A DNA stretch of 13,862 nt from Megamonas hypermegale_A (GTDB lineage: Bacteria; Bacillota; Negativicutes; Selenomonadales; Selenomonadaceae): NCBI RefSeq assembly GCF_030371585.1, contig NZ_JAUDCE010000051.1. One strand, 5' to 3'. The position numbers were made by a program, and so were the translations under genes. The notes under the pieces were generated by a model. That model saw nothing but the letters and a program-made list of their open reading frames with translations. It did not search any database and had not been told where the DNA came from. Shown piece after piece: positions 6,657 to 13,862 of this stretch; within the stretch, counting starts at the first letter, position 1, and every line of letters begins with the position of its first letter.

Positions 6657-7928
6657 GTGAATATTTTAGTTATCGGCGGCGGCGGCCGTGAACATACATT
6701 GGCGTGGAAATTGGCACAGAGCAAAATTGCAGATAAAATCTATGCCGTACCGGGCAATCCGGGTATGGAAGATGTGGCGCAGTGCATACCGGGTTCGGTG
6801 GAAGACAACGCGGCTTTGGTGAAACTGGCGCAGGAAAAAAATATCGGCATGGTCGTTGTCGGTCCGGAAGTACCGCTGACGAACGGTATCGTTGACGATA
6901 TGGCAAAAGCGGGCATACCGGCATTCGGCCCGCAAAAAAGCGCTGCACAGCTGGAAGGCTCCAAATCTTTCTCCAAAGCGATTATGAAAAAATACAACAT
7001 TCCTACGGCAAAATATGAAGTATTCACTGAAGCCGAAAAAGCGAAAGAATACATCCGTCAAGAAGGCGCTCCTATCGTCATCAAAGCGGACGGGCTGGCA
7101 GCAGGTAAAGGCGTAATCGTAGCGGAAACGCTCCAGCAGGCACTCGACGCCGTAGACGAAATCATGTGCGACAAAGCATTCGGCAGTGCGGGAAACAGCG
7201 TCGTTATCGAAGAATTCATGGAAGGTGAAGAAGCTTCTGTTCTGGCATTCACCGACGGCAAAACGATTGTACCGATGATACCGTCGCAGGACCATAAGCG
7301 CGCTTTCGACGGCGACAAAGGGCCGAATACGGGCGGCATGGGCACATACGCACCGGCGCCGGTCGTTACGCCGGATATCATGCAGCGCGTACAGAAAGAA
7401 ATTCTGGAACCGGTAATCAATGCCATGCAGCAGGAAGGCCATGAATACAAAGGCTGCCTGTATGCAGGTCTGATGATTACGAGCGAAGGTCCTAAGGTAG
7501 TGGAATTCAACGCCCGCTTCGGCGACCCGGAAACACAGGTAGTACTGCCGCTTCTGGAAAGCGATTTAGGTGAAATAATGCAGGCATGCATCAACGGTAC
7601 ATTAAAAGATACTGAAATCAAATGGAGTAATAAAGCCGCTGTCTGCGTCGTTATGAGCGCCGGCGGTTATCCGGCCAAATACAACAAAGGCGATGAAATC
7701 GTAGGTCTCGATAAGGCTAAAGACGCTGGACTGCTTGTATTCCATGCAGGAACAGTGCAAAAAGATGGCAAAATCGTAACGAGCGGCGGTCGCGTGCTTG
7801 GCGTTGTCGATATCGGCGAGGATATTAAATCGGCTGTGGATAAAGTTTACCAGAACATTGACTTAATCCATTTTGATAATGTGTACTACAGAAAAGACAT
7901 CGCTCATCGTGCTTTCAACCGCAAATAA
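6657..7928 (+). CDS. purD: GAR synthetase (phosphoribosylamine-glycine ligase)
   Basis: ATP-grasp ligase joining glycine to phosphoribosylamine. The 423 residues match the family. Motifs in order are ILVIGGGGREHTLAWKL (3-19), VVVGPEVPL (66-74), VIKADGLAAGKGV (141-153, ATP loop), SQDHKRAFDGDKGPNTGGMG and VVEFNARFGDPETQ (from 281, metal residues Glu283 and Asn285). The start is a GTG at 6657, with AGGAGG (6644-6649) seven bases upstream, and the protein then opens at MNILVIGGGG. An in-frame GTG at 6618 lies in the preceding hairpin and precedes the ribosome site. Last gene of the pur operon. Confidence 0.97.
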   Translation: MNILVIGGGGREHTLAWKLAQSKIADKIYAVPGNPGMEDVAQCIPGSVEDNAALVKLAQEKNIGMVVVGPEVPLTNGIVDDMAKAGIPAFGPQKSAAQLEGSKSFSKAIMKKYNIPTAKYEVFTEAEKAKEYIRQEGAPIVIKADGLAAGKGVIVAETLQQALDAVDEIMCDKAFGSAGNSVVIEEFMEGEEASVLAFTDGKTIVPMIPSQDHKRAFDGDKGPNTGGMGTYAPAPVVTPDIMQRVQKEILEPVINAMQQEGHEYKGCLYAGLMITSEGPKVVEFNARFGDPETQVVLPLLESDLGEIMQACINGTLKDTEIKWSNKAAVCVVMSAGGYPAKYNKGDEIVGLDKAKDAGLLVFHAGTVQKDGKIVTSGGRVLGVVDIGEDIKSAVDKVYQNIDLIHFDNVYYRKDIAHRAFNRK

Positions 7929-7945
7929 AGAATAAGTAAAAAAAT

Positions 7946-7989
7946 AAAAGCGATAACAAATGAGTTTTCTCAAATGTTATCGCTTTTTT
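7946..7989. terminator. Bidirectional terminator between purD and ctpA
   Basis: AAAAGCGATAACA (7946-7958) pairs with TGTTATCGCTTTT (7975-7987), and the loop holds a further TGAG/CTCA stem. Six Ts end the plus strand side, and the minus strand continues TTTTATTTTTTT. It ends both convergent transcripts and directly abuts the ctpA stop codon. Confidence 0.9.
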
Positions 7990-9138
7990 CTATTGAGCTG
8001 TTACAGCGTTTAAAATTTCTTTAGCTTTATTGAGCTGTGTATCTACAGGAGAATTTTCATCAAGCTGTACTTCGATATCCGGCGTAATACCGACTCCGTC
8101 GATAGAGCGGCCGCTCGGTGTATAGTATTTTGCTATAGTGAGTTTCACCGCATCATCATCCATCATCGGCAGAATTGTCTGCACGGAGCCTTTGCCGTAG
8201 GAAGTCGTGCCGATAATCGTGCCTGCATGCGTATCCTGCATAGCACCGGCGAGAATTTCCGAAGCGCTGGCACTGTTGTTATTGATTAAAACGGCCACGG
8301 GATACGGTGTTTGCGCCAAATCGGAAGTATATACTTCTTTGTTGCCGTCTTTGTCCACAATGGAAACGATATCGCCTTGCGGCACGAGATTTTTAGCTAT
8401 TTCCACGCAGGAAGTCAAAAGACCGCCCGGATTGTTGCGCAGGTCAATCACCAGACTTTTCATGCCCTGATTTTGCAAATCGGTGTATGCGTCCTTGAAT
8501 TCCTGTGCTGTATCTTCCGAGAAGGAGGCAATCTGGATATAGCCGATATTGTTTTCCAGCATTTCGTGGTCGACTGTTTTCAGCTTAATATTATCGCGCG
8601 TGATTGTGAAATCCTGCTGCGCACCGTCGCGTACAATCGTAATCACGACATTAGTTCCCGGCTCGCCGCGTACATGCGCCGCCACTTCGTCAAATGCCAT
8701 TTGCGTTACGGACGTACCGTCGACTGCCGTTATCTGGTCGCCGACCTGCAATCCGGCTTTGAGCCCCGGCGAATTTTCCAGTACGCCGACGATATGAATG
8801 TTTTTCTCATTATCCATGCCCATGATGACGCCGATACCGGCAAAAGAGCCCTGCGTCTGTTCCATCAGATTTTGGTACATCTTCGGCGAAAGGTAATTGG
8901 AGTGCGGGTCGTTGAGTGATTTTACCATGCCGTCGATAGCACCGTCAATTAAATCGACATCGCTCGTATCGTTTACATATTTCATTTCAATAAAGCGGTA
9001 TGCTGTGATAAAGCGCATCAGATTGAAAAATCCCTGCTGATTGAAGCCGAGTGCATAGTAAATAACAACGAGCGTCGACAGCGAGGAGAATATCGCTATC
9101 AGCAGAGCTATTATTATATTTTTTAATATTTTTTTCAT
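7990..9138 (-). CDS. ctpA: Membrane-anchored S41 C-terminal processing protease with PDZ domain
   Basis: Serine protease of the tail-specific (CtpA/CtpB/Prc) family, predicted to act outside the membrane. 382 residues: a hydrophobic N-terminal anchor (about 6-29), a PDZ domain (about 95-175, with LENSPGLKAGLQVGDQITAV), then the S41 domain. The catalytic Ser291 in NNSASASEILAGAM, Lys316 in SYGKGSVQ and Gln320 are all present, so it should be active. The start is ATG 9138, preceded by GGTGG; an in-frame TTG at 9150 is possible but poorly supported. It is the last gene of the ftsE-ftsX-M23 group, 16 bases after the M23 gene, which suggests a role in processing envelope or cell-wall enzymes (inference). 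No substrate can be named. Confidence 0.93.
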   Translation of the reverse strand: MKKILKNIIIALLIAIFSSLSTLVVIYYALGFNQQGFFNLMRFITAYRFIEMKYVNDTSDVDLIDGAIDGMVKSLNDPHSNYLSPKMYQNLMEQTQGSFAGIGVIMGMDNEKNIHIVGVLENSPGLKAGLQVGDQITAVDGTSVTQMAFDEVAAHVRGEPGTNVVITIVRDGAQQDFTITRDNIKLKTVDHEMLENNIGYIQIASFSEDTAQEFKDAYTDLQNQGMKSLVIDLRNNPGGLLTSCVEIAKNLVPQGDIVSIVDKDGNKEVYTSDLAQTPYPVAVLINNNSASASEILAGAMQDTHAGTIIGTTSYGKGSVQTILPMMDDDAVKLTIAKYYTPSGRSIDGVGITPDIEVQLDENSPVDTQLNKAKEILNAVTAQ

Positions 9139-9154
9139 GTTTACCACCAATTAA

Positions 9155-10264
9155 TTAAAGATAATCGTAAGGGCTTGCTGGTTCACCGTTGACGCGGACT
9201 TCAAAATGACAGTGCGGTCCGGTGGAATTGCCTGTAGAGCCGCAACGGGCGATGATATCTCCCTGCGATACGTTTTGCCCCACGCTGACTGTAAGCGACT
9301 GATTATGACCGTACAGTGTCGATATGCCGTTGCCGTGGTCGATGATAACGGTATTGCCGTAGCCGCTAATCCAGCCGGCATAGGAAACCGTTCCCGCGTC
9401 CGCCGCTGCAATGCCGAGTCCGTAATCGCCGCCGATGTCGATACCGCTGTGAAAGCGGGCATTGCCGTAAATCGGATGAGTGCGCCAGCCGAATTCCGAC
9501 GTTACTGGTCCGCCCAGTGGCCAAATCATTTGCCCCGTGCCGACAACGGAGGAAGCACTGCGGTTTTGCAGCATGCGTGCAATATTGGCCGAAGCTGCCA
9601 TAATTTCCTGATAGGCTTTTTCCGACGTTTCTCTGTCGTACTTCAGTTTGTCCATCATCTTATCGAGAGCGTCTTTTTTTCTGTCCAGTTCCAGTTTTTT
9701 GCTGGTCGCTTCATCAAACAGTTTTTCCGTCTGCTGTTTGTTTTTTTCCAGTTCTTCCTTTGTCTGCGCAATCATATTGCGTTCGTCGTTTATTTTCGTA
9801 ATCAGGTCATAGTCGTAGCGCAGAATTCGCTTGATTAAATCCATGCGTGTCAGGAAATCGGAAAAATCCTTTGCGCCGAACAGTATGTCCAGATAGGAAA
9901 TCTGCCCGTGCATATAGATATTGCGCACGCGTTTTTGCAGATAGCGGCGGTTTTTCTCTAGCGAAGCTTCCGTTTCCTCCAGCCGGCGTTCGTTTTCTTC
10001 CAGCTGAGCGTTCGCTTCATCGAGCTCGGCTTTTATCGTGTTATACTGCGTATTGGCATTGTCCCAGTCTTCCTGCATGGCGCGCATCTGCTCAGATACT
10101 TCATCGATTTTTTTATCGGTCTCCGCCATTTTCTGCCGCTGAGCTTCGGCTTTCTCATTCAATTCATCCTGGCGTTCTCCCAGTGTCTGGGCAAATGTCG
10201 TGCTCATCAAAGAGCATATCAATACGATAACTAAGAAAATTTTCATCTTTTTTATCTTGTTCAT
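9155..10264 (-). CDS. Secreted coiled-coil M23 (LytM) peptidoglycan endopeptidase, EnvC/PcsB-like
   Basis: 369 residues: a signal peptide (1-25, likely cleavage after TFA), a long charged coiled coil (about 28-235) broken near 112-145, and an M23/LytM domain (about 245-369). The zinc ligands His272 and Asp276 (FHSGID) and His353 (HCHFE), with His351 and His320, are all present, so it should cut peptidoglycan itself. E. coli EnvC, by contrast, has a degenerate LytM domain and activates amidases. AAGGAG lies about eight bases before the ATG. The gene begins 12 bases after ftsX. By analogy with FtsEX partners EnvC, PcsB and CwlO, the coiled coil probably docks on the FtsX extracellular loop, gating hydrolysis by ATP use (inference). 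Confidence 0.92.
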   Translation of the reverse strand: MNKIKKMKIFLVIVLICSLMSTTFAQTLGERQDELNEKAEAQRQKMAETDKKIDEVSEQMRAMQEDWDNANTQYNTIKAELDEANAQLEENERRLEETEASLEKNRRYLQKRVRNIYMHGQISYLDILFGAKDFSDFLTRMDLIKRILRYDYDLITKINDERNMIAQTKEELEKNKQQTEKLFDEATSKKLELDRKKDALDKMMDKLKYDRETSEKAYQEIMAASANIARMLQNRSASSVVGTGQMIWPLGGPVTSEFGWRTHPIYGNARFHSGIDIGGDYGLGIAAADAGTVSYAGWISGYGNTVIIDHGNGISTLYGHNQSLTVSVGQNVSQGDIIARCGSTGNSTGPHCHFEVRVNGEPASPYDYL

Positions 10265-10276
10265 CCGATATGCTCC

Positions 10277-11164
10277 TTACACTCTGAGAAACCGCTTCAG
10301 GGAAATGATGCTGCCCGCCGCGCCGATAATTATGCCGCTAATCAGTACGACGAGGACAACATAATTGATAAATGGATACTGCGGGATAAGCGGGAAAAAC
10401 GCCATGGCATTGTATATTTCCTGCGATATCTGCGCATAAATCACAATGAGCAGAGCGGCTGCAATCCCGCCGCCGATAAAGCCGAGCACAATTCCCTCGA
10501 GCAGAAACGGCCAGCGGATGAACCAGTCAGTTGCACCGACATATTTCATTATAGCAATTTCTTTGCGCCGTGCAAATACGGTTAGGCGGATTGTATTGGA
10601 AATTATGAATATCGCCGCGCCGAGCAGCAGGATTATCAAAGCCACGCCGATAATTCTGATTAAATGCGTCAGGTTGAAGATATGGTTTATTATATCCTGA
10701 CTGTACGAAACCGACTCTACCGTGAAGAGCGTCTGGGCCGCGTCGGCGACGCTCTTCACCTGCTCCGGTGCAGATACGACGACTGTGAACGAATTCGGCA
10801 GCGGATTGGTATTGTCCAGTGCATCGAGCAGAAACTGCTGGTCGCCCAGCCTGTCCTTGAAATTGCGCATGGCTTCGTCGCGCGTGATGTAATTTACCTT
10901 TTGCGTTCCTTCCACGCTTTCCAGAATTTTTTTCGTATCGGCCAAATCTTCCTCGTTGATGTCGTCTTTCAGATAGACGCTGACCTGTACCTGCGACTCC
11001 AGCGTATCGGCAAGTTTATTTAAATTCAGTACCACGATGGAGAAAAACCCCAGAATAAACAGCGATATCACTACCGTTAAAATGGAAGCCAGCGTCATCC
11101 ACGTGTTGCGCTTGAACGAAGTATACACTTCCTTGATAAAATATTCGCTCGTACTAAATTTCAC
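10277..11164 (-). CDS. ftsX: Cell-division ABC transporter permease-like protein FtsX
   Basis: Integral membrane partner of FtsE that transmits ATP hydrolysis to extracellular wall hydrolases. 295 residues with one TM near 24-46, an extracellular domain about 50-165, and three TMs near 170-192, 218-244 and 266-290, the standard FtsX topology. RRKEIAIMKYVGAT (199-212) is the conserved cytoplasmic stretch after TM2. The start is a GTG at 11164, with AAGGAGGAT (11171-11179) correctly spaced, inside the end of ftsE (11-base overlap). An in-frame ATG at 11188 lies upstream of that ribosome site and is less likely. The overlap implies coupled translation with ftsE. Confidence 0.95.
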   Translation of the reverse strand: MKFSTSEYFIKEVYTSFKRNTWMTLASILTVVISLFILGFFSIVVLNLNKLADTLESQVQVSVYLKDDINEEDLADTKKILESVEGTQKVNYITRDEAMRNFKDRLGDQQFLLDALDNTNPLPNSFTVVVSAPEQVKSVADAAQTLFTVESVSYSQDIINHIFNLTHLIRIIGVALIILLLGAAIFIISNTIRLTVFARRKEIAIMKYVGATDWFIRWPFLLEGIVLGFIGGGIAAALLIVIYAQISQEIYNAMAFFPLIPQYPFINYVVLVVLISGIIIGAAGSIISLKRFLRV

Positions 11165-11852
11165 CGTCGTATCCTCCTTGTGCCACATCGCGCGTTATAG
11201 CGCCCTGCGAAATAGTTATGACGCGGCGCTGCATTGTATCGACAATATCTTTATTGTGCGTTGCCATGACAATCGTCGTGCCCGCTCGGTTAATGCGGTC
11301 GAAAATCTCCATAATGCCCCATGTCGTTTCCGGGTCGAGATTGCCCGTCGGTTCATCGGCAATCACAATCGACGGCTGATTTACAATGGCGCGGGCGATG
11401 GCTACGCGCTGTTGCTCGCCGCCGGACAGCTGATGCGGAAAGCAGCGGTATTTATCCTTCAGACCAACAACGCCGAGCACGCTGATTACACTGCGCTGAA
11501 TTAGACGGCGCGGCGCTTCAATGACTCGCATGGCAAACGCCACGTTTTCATAGACTGTTTTGTTCGGCAGCAGTCGGTAATCCTGAAAGACAATACCCAG
11601 ACTGCGCCGCAGATACGGTACGTCTTTATTGCGCATTGCGGAAATATTATAACCGTTGACCTTCACCGTGCCGGAGCTCGGTAGCGTTTCTCGCAGCAGC
11701 ATGCGCATAAAAGTTGATTTGCCGGCGCCGCTCGGTCCTACAACAAAAACGAACTCACCTTTATAAATCGTTATATTAATATCATTCAAAGCCAGAACAT
11801 CGTTTTCATATTTTTTGGAAACGTGCTCCATCGTTATCATCGGCTGTATCAT
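11154..11852 (-). CDS. ftsE: Cell-division ATP-binding protein FtsE
   Basis: ABC-type ATPase that pairs with FtsX at the inner face of the membrane. 232 residues, close to the family length. Visible: Walker A GPSGAGKST (39-47), Q-loop Gln90, signature LSGGEQQR (142-149), Walker B IVIADEPTGNLD (162-173) and H-loop His199. GGGG about seven bases before ATG 11852 serves as ribosome site; in-frame ATGs at codons 5 and 8 are alternatives. It is the first gene of the ftsE-ftsX-M23-ctpA group. No strong promoter is seen in the 32 bases between it and the map terminator; a TATACT at 11878-11883 lacks a matching -35 box. Confidence 0.97.
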   Translation of the reverse strand: MIQPMITMEHVSKKYENDVLALNDINITIYKGEFVFVVGPSGAGKSTFMRMLLRETLPSSGTVKVNGYNISAMRNKDVPYLRRSLGIVFQDYRLLPNKTVYENVAFAMRVIEAPRRLIQRSVISVLGVVGLKDKYRCFPHQLSGGEQQRVAIARAIVNQPSIVIADEPTGNLDPETTWGIMEIFDRINRAGTTIVMATHNKDIVDTMQRRVITISQGAITRDVAQGGYDGEI

Positions 11853-11884
11853 TACAAAACCCCTTTTACTTCAAATAAGTATAA

Positions 11885-11919
11885 AAATGCTTCCTGAGCA
11901 AAAATTTCAGGAAGCATTT
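11885..11919 (-). terminator. Terminator after map
   Basis: AAATGCTTCCTGA (11885-11897) pairs perfectly over 13 bp with TCAGGAAGCATTT (11907-11919) around a nine-base loop. On the minus strand the stem ends in a T run (TTTTTATACTT), so it should end map transcription before ftsE. The plus strand also has a T-rich tail. Confidence 0.85.
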
Positions 11920-11947
11920 CTTTTTTCATACAGATAAAAACTGAAAA

Positions 11948-12820
11948 TCAGTCGGCCAGAATTTCCGTGCCTGTTTCCGTAATGAGCACTGTTTTTTCCC
12001 ACTGAGCGGAAAGTGAACCGTCTTTCGTGTAGATTGTCCAATCGTCGAATGGGTCGATTACAACTTCATCCTTACCGGCGTTAATCATCGGTTCAACCGT
12101 CAGAACCATGCCCGGAACAAGCAGCATGCCCGTATTTTTCTTACCGAAATGAGCTACGAACGGTTCTTCATGGAATTTTTTACCGACGCCGTGCCCGCCG
12201 AGCTGACGAACTACGGAATAGCCGTTTTTATGCGCATGGTGCTGAATAACTGCACCGACGTCGCCGAGAAAGCCCCACGGTTTAAGCGCCGCGATACCAA
12301 TTTCCATGCATTCTTTCGTCACTTCCACCAGTTTCCGCGCTTTCGGTGAAACATTGCCAATCATGAACATACGCGAAGCGTCAGCAAAATATCCGTCGAG
12401 AATGGTCGTTACATCCACGTTCACGATATCGCCGTCTTTTAAAACGGTATCGCGGTTTGGTATACCGTGGCAGACCACATTGTTGATGGAAACACAGATA
12501 CTTTTAGGGAAGCCTTCATAATTGAGGCAGGCAGGTATGCCGCCGTGCTCAACAATATAATTGTGCGCCAAAAGATTGACCGTTTCCGTATCCATACCGG
12601 CGCAGATGTTCTCCGCAATCAAATCGAGCGCGCCGTTATTGATAACGCCGCTCTTTTTAATGCCTTCAATATCCTTTTCATTCTTGATAATCTGACGCGG
12701 CGGACGGCACTGTCCTCTGAATTTCTTCAATTTAACGGATTTCAATCGTTCATCAAAACTTTTGTGGCAGACTTTATATATGCGTCCGCTGCCACACCAA
12801 CATAAATCTGTATCTAGCAT
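11948..12820 (-). CDS. map: Methionine aminopeptidase type I with N-terminal SEC-C zinc motif
   Basis: Removes the initiator methionine from new proteins, in the cytoplasm. 290 residues, about 40 longer at the N terminus than the plain type I enzyme. The extension carries CWCGSGRIYKVCH (Cys7, Cys9, Cys18, His19), a SEC-C type zinc motif like that at the C terminus of SecA. The catalytic domain has all five metal ligands (Asp136, Asp147, His210, Glu243, Glu275) plus His118 and His217. AGGAG lies about eight bases before the ATG. It appears monocistronic, with its own promoter and terminator. The SEC-C extension is known in some Map families and is thought to aid ribosome or metal binding; that role is inference here. 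Confidence 0.96.
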   Translation of the reverse strand: MLDTDLCWCGSGRIYKVCHKSFDERLKSVKLKKFRGQCRPPRQIIKNEKDIEGIKKSGVINNGALDLIAENICAGMDTETVNLLAHNYIVEHGGIPACLNYEGFPKSICVSINNVVCHGIPNRDTVLKDGDIVNVDVTTILDGYFADASRMFMIGNVSPKARKLVEVTKECMEIGIAALKPWGFLGDVGAVIQHHAHKNGYSVVRQLGGHGVGKKFHEEPFVAHFGKKNTGMLLVPGMVLTVEPMINAGKDEVVIDPFDDWTIYTKDGSLSAQWEKTVLITETGTEILAD

Positions 12821-12844
12821 TATATCTCTCCTGTTCTATACGAT

Positions 12845-12872
12845 ATTATATAGCTTTTTAATATATTTGCAA
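12845..12872 (-). promoter_or_regulatory. Promoter of map
   Basis: On the minus strand, TTGCAA (12867-12872) and TATAAT (12845-12850) are separated by 16 bases, about 25 bases upstream of the map start codon. Confidence 0.65.
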
Positions 12873-12945
12873 ACAACAATCTTTTTTTAATAGTATTTAT
12901 TAAATTAGTAAAATATTGAGCCTGTAGCCAGCAGTATATTTTTCA

Positions 12946-12987
12946 ATAATAAATCCCGAAAACATTTAAATCTTCGGGATTTATTAT
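12946..12987 (-). terminator. Hairpin after the methyltransferase gene
   Basis: A perfect 15-bp stem (12946-12960 with 12973-12987; core AAATCCCGAA/TTCGGGATTT) with a 12-base loop starts at the base after the methyltransferase stop. The Ts on the minus strand lie mostly within the stem, not after it, so termination efficiency is uncertain. Confidence 0.65.
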
Positions 12988-13764
12988 CTATACATCAATT
13001 ACACCATAATGAATAGGCGCATACTTGCCGCCGCAGATTTTTTCAAATCCCAGACGAGCAAATTCCAGACTGCGGCTGTTTTCTTTGAATACTACGCGGT
13101 ATTTGGCAACACGTTTTGCCTGCTCAATAGCTTCCGGCGAAACAGGTCTATTATCCGCCAGCTGACGGAGCGGACTGAGATTTTTGCTGTCCAGCAGTGC
13201 ATGGCGGAACATCGGGTCAAAATAGACAATATCAAAACTGTTATCCGGCTGTGCTTTTAAAAAGGATAAATAATCTTGATTAATTACTTCAATATTATTC
13301 ATAGCCGCTTTCAAGTCGTAATTAGTCGGCAGATACGTTTTTAAACCTTCTTTTACTACCAGACTGATTAGCGGATTTACTTCCAGACCCACAATTTTGC
13401 CGTTTTCGCCTACACCGTAGCTGCTGACTATTGCGTCGGCGGCAAATCCCAGCGTGCAGTCTAAAATTTTCATGTCTTTTTTCACCTGCATAGCATCGAG
13501 CATATTGTCATTCCCGCCGTACCGCAGCCGCTTAATACGCACCTGCGCCATATTGGGATGAAAAAACATCTCGCCCTCCGGTAAATCCAATATAAGCTGA
13601 TTGCTTTTAACTACAAGCGCAACATCGGCATTATACCGTTCTTTTATTTTGGAAATTCCTTCCTTTCGGCGCGGAACATATTTTGTATTTAAAAACGCCG
13701 CTATTTCCTGCGCGCGCATTATCAAATCATCATTTACCTTGCGAATTGTCGTTACAACTACCAA
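12988..13764 (-). CDS. Class I SAM-dependent methyltransferase, RsmJ/YpiP-like
   Basis: 258 residues. The C-terminal two thirds is a Rossmann-type SAM domain: motif I ILDCTLGFAADA (100-111), an acidic GLE (126-128) that would bind the SAM ribose, and DIVYFDPMF (178-186), whose DPMF is characteristic of RsmJ, the 16S rRNA guanine-N2 methyltransferase. About 90 residues precede it, with FFHPNMAQVRIKRL (67-80), a segment I associate with YpiP-like Firmicutes proteins. Substrate is probably rRNA, but that is inference. The start is taken as TTG 13764, eight bases after GGAGG (13773-13777); TTG 13770 is too close to that site. Transcribed apart from map, with its own promoter and terminator-like hairpin. 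Confidence 0.8.
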   Translation of the reverse strand: MVVVTTIRKVNDDLIMRAQEIAAFLNTKYVPRRKEGISKIKERYNADVALVVKSNQLILDLPEGEMFFHPNMAQVRIKRLRYGGNDNMLDAMQVKKDMKILDCTLGFAADAIVSSYGVGENGKIVGLEVNPLISLVVKEGLKTYLPTNYDLKAAMNNIEVINQDYLSFLKAQPDNSFDIVYFDPMFRHALLDSKNLSPLRQLADNRPVSPEAIEQAKRVAKYRVVFKENSRSLEFARLGFEKICGGKYAPIHYGVIDV

Positions 13765-13794
13765 AAACAAATCCTCCTTTTTAATTATATTGAT

Positions 13795-13823
13795 ATTATA
13801 GAAGAAATCCGTTCATCTGAAAA
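13795..13823 (-). promoter_or_regulatory. Probable promoter of the methyltransferase gene
   Basis: On the minus strand, TTTTCA (13818-13823, four of six matches to the -35 consensus) and TATAAT (13795-13800) are separated by 17 bases. The transcript would begin about 25 bases before the start codon. The flanking sequence to the window end is AT-rich with no visible gene. Confidence 0.5.
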
Positions 13824-13862
13824 GAAAATTATACAAAAATTCCTCAGCCATACTTTTATATA

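Noticed and set aside
6666..7442. 258-codon antisense frame over purD
   Set aside because: Shadow frame produced by purD codon bias; composition rich in Arg, Cys, His and Phe without domains, and no ribosome site.
8311..8919. 202-codon plus-strand frame opposite ctpA
   Set aside because: Shadow of the S41 protease gene, whose catalytic motifs and anchor are intact on the other strand.
9206..9838. 210-codon plus-strand frame opposite the M23 peptidase
   Set aside because: Shadow frame; the minus strand encodes a signal peptide, coiled coil and complete M23 domain.
1..13862. CRISPR array, prophage, toxin-antitoxin or defence cluster
   Set aside because: No regularly spaced repeats and no genes of these types; every large open frame is accounted for by housekeeping families.

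Overview
The window is a chromosomal housekeeping stretch from a low-to-moderate GC Gram-positive-lineage (Firmicutes) anaerobe. Supporting evidence is strong AGGAGG-type ribosome sites, sigma-A-like promoters, U-tract terminators, an iron-sulfur type PurF with a propeptide, and the grouping of ftsEX with an M23 hydrolase and a CtpA protease. The separate IMP cyclohydrolase and the overall gene content would fit a Negativicutes-like or clostridial anaerobe, but I cannot fix genus or species from sequence alone. No mobile element, CRISPR array, rRNA, tRNA or phage signature is visible.

Layout: (1) 1-1185, minus strand: lysC aspartokinase, lacking only about the last ten codons beyond the window edge. 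A strong internal Shine-Dalgarno and start codon lie within it and would give a separate regulatory (beta) subunit. (2) 1186-1492: a 307-base divergent control region with one good promoter for each direction and three AT-rich inverted repeats. (3) 1493-7928, plus strand: a purine operon in the order purE-purC-purF-purM-purN-purH(N-terminal domain only)-purD, closed by a bidirectional terminator. (4) 7990-11852, minus strand: ftsE-ftsX-M23 peptidase-ctpA, read from right to left. (5) 11948-12820, minus strand: map with an N-terminal SEC-C zinc motif, with its own promoter and terminator. (6) 12988-13764, minus strand: a RsmJ/YpiP-like SAM-dependent methyltransferase.

How the genes work together: the pur genes supply PRPP amidotransferase (PurF), GAR synthetase (PurD), GAR transformylase (PurN), AIR synthetase (PurM), the carboxylation mutase (PurE), SAICAR synthetase (PurC) and IMP cyclohydrolase. 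FGAM synthetase (purL/Q/S), purB, purK and the AICAR formyltransferase half of PurH are not here and must be elsewhere or replaced. The ftsEX block encodes a division or elongation ABC complex whose probable client is the adjacent secreted coiled-coil M23 hydrolase, with a membrane-anchored PDZ protease alongside.

I see no wholly undescribed system. The points most worth a second look are the free-standing IMP cyclohydrolase, the internal lysC start, the hairpin between purH and purD, and the unassigned palindromes around the pur promoter.
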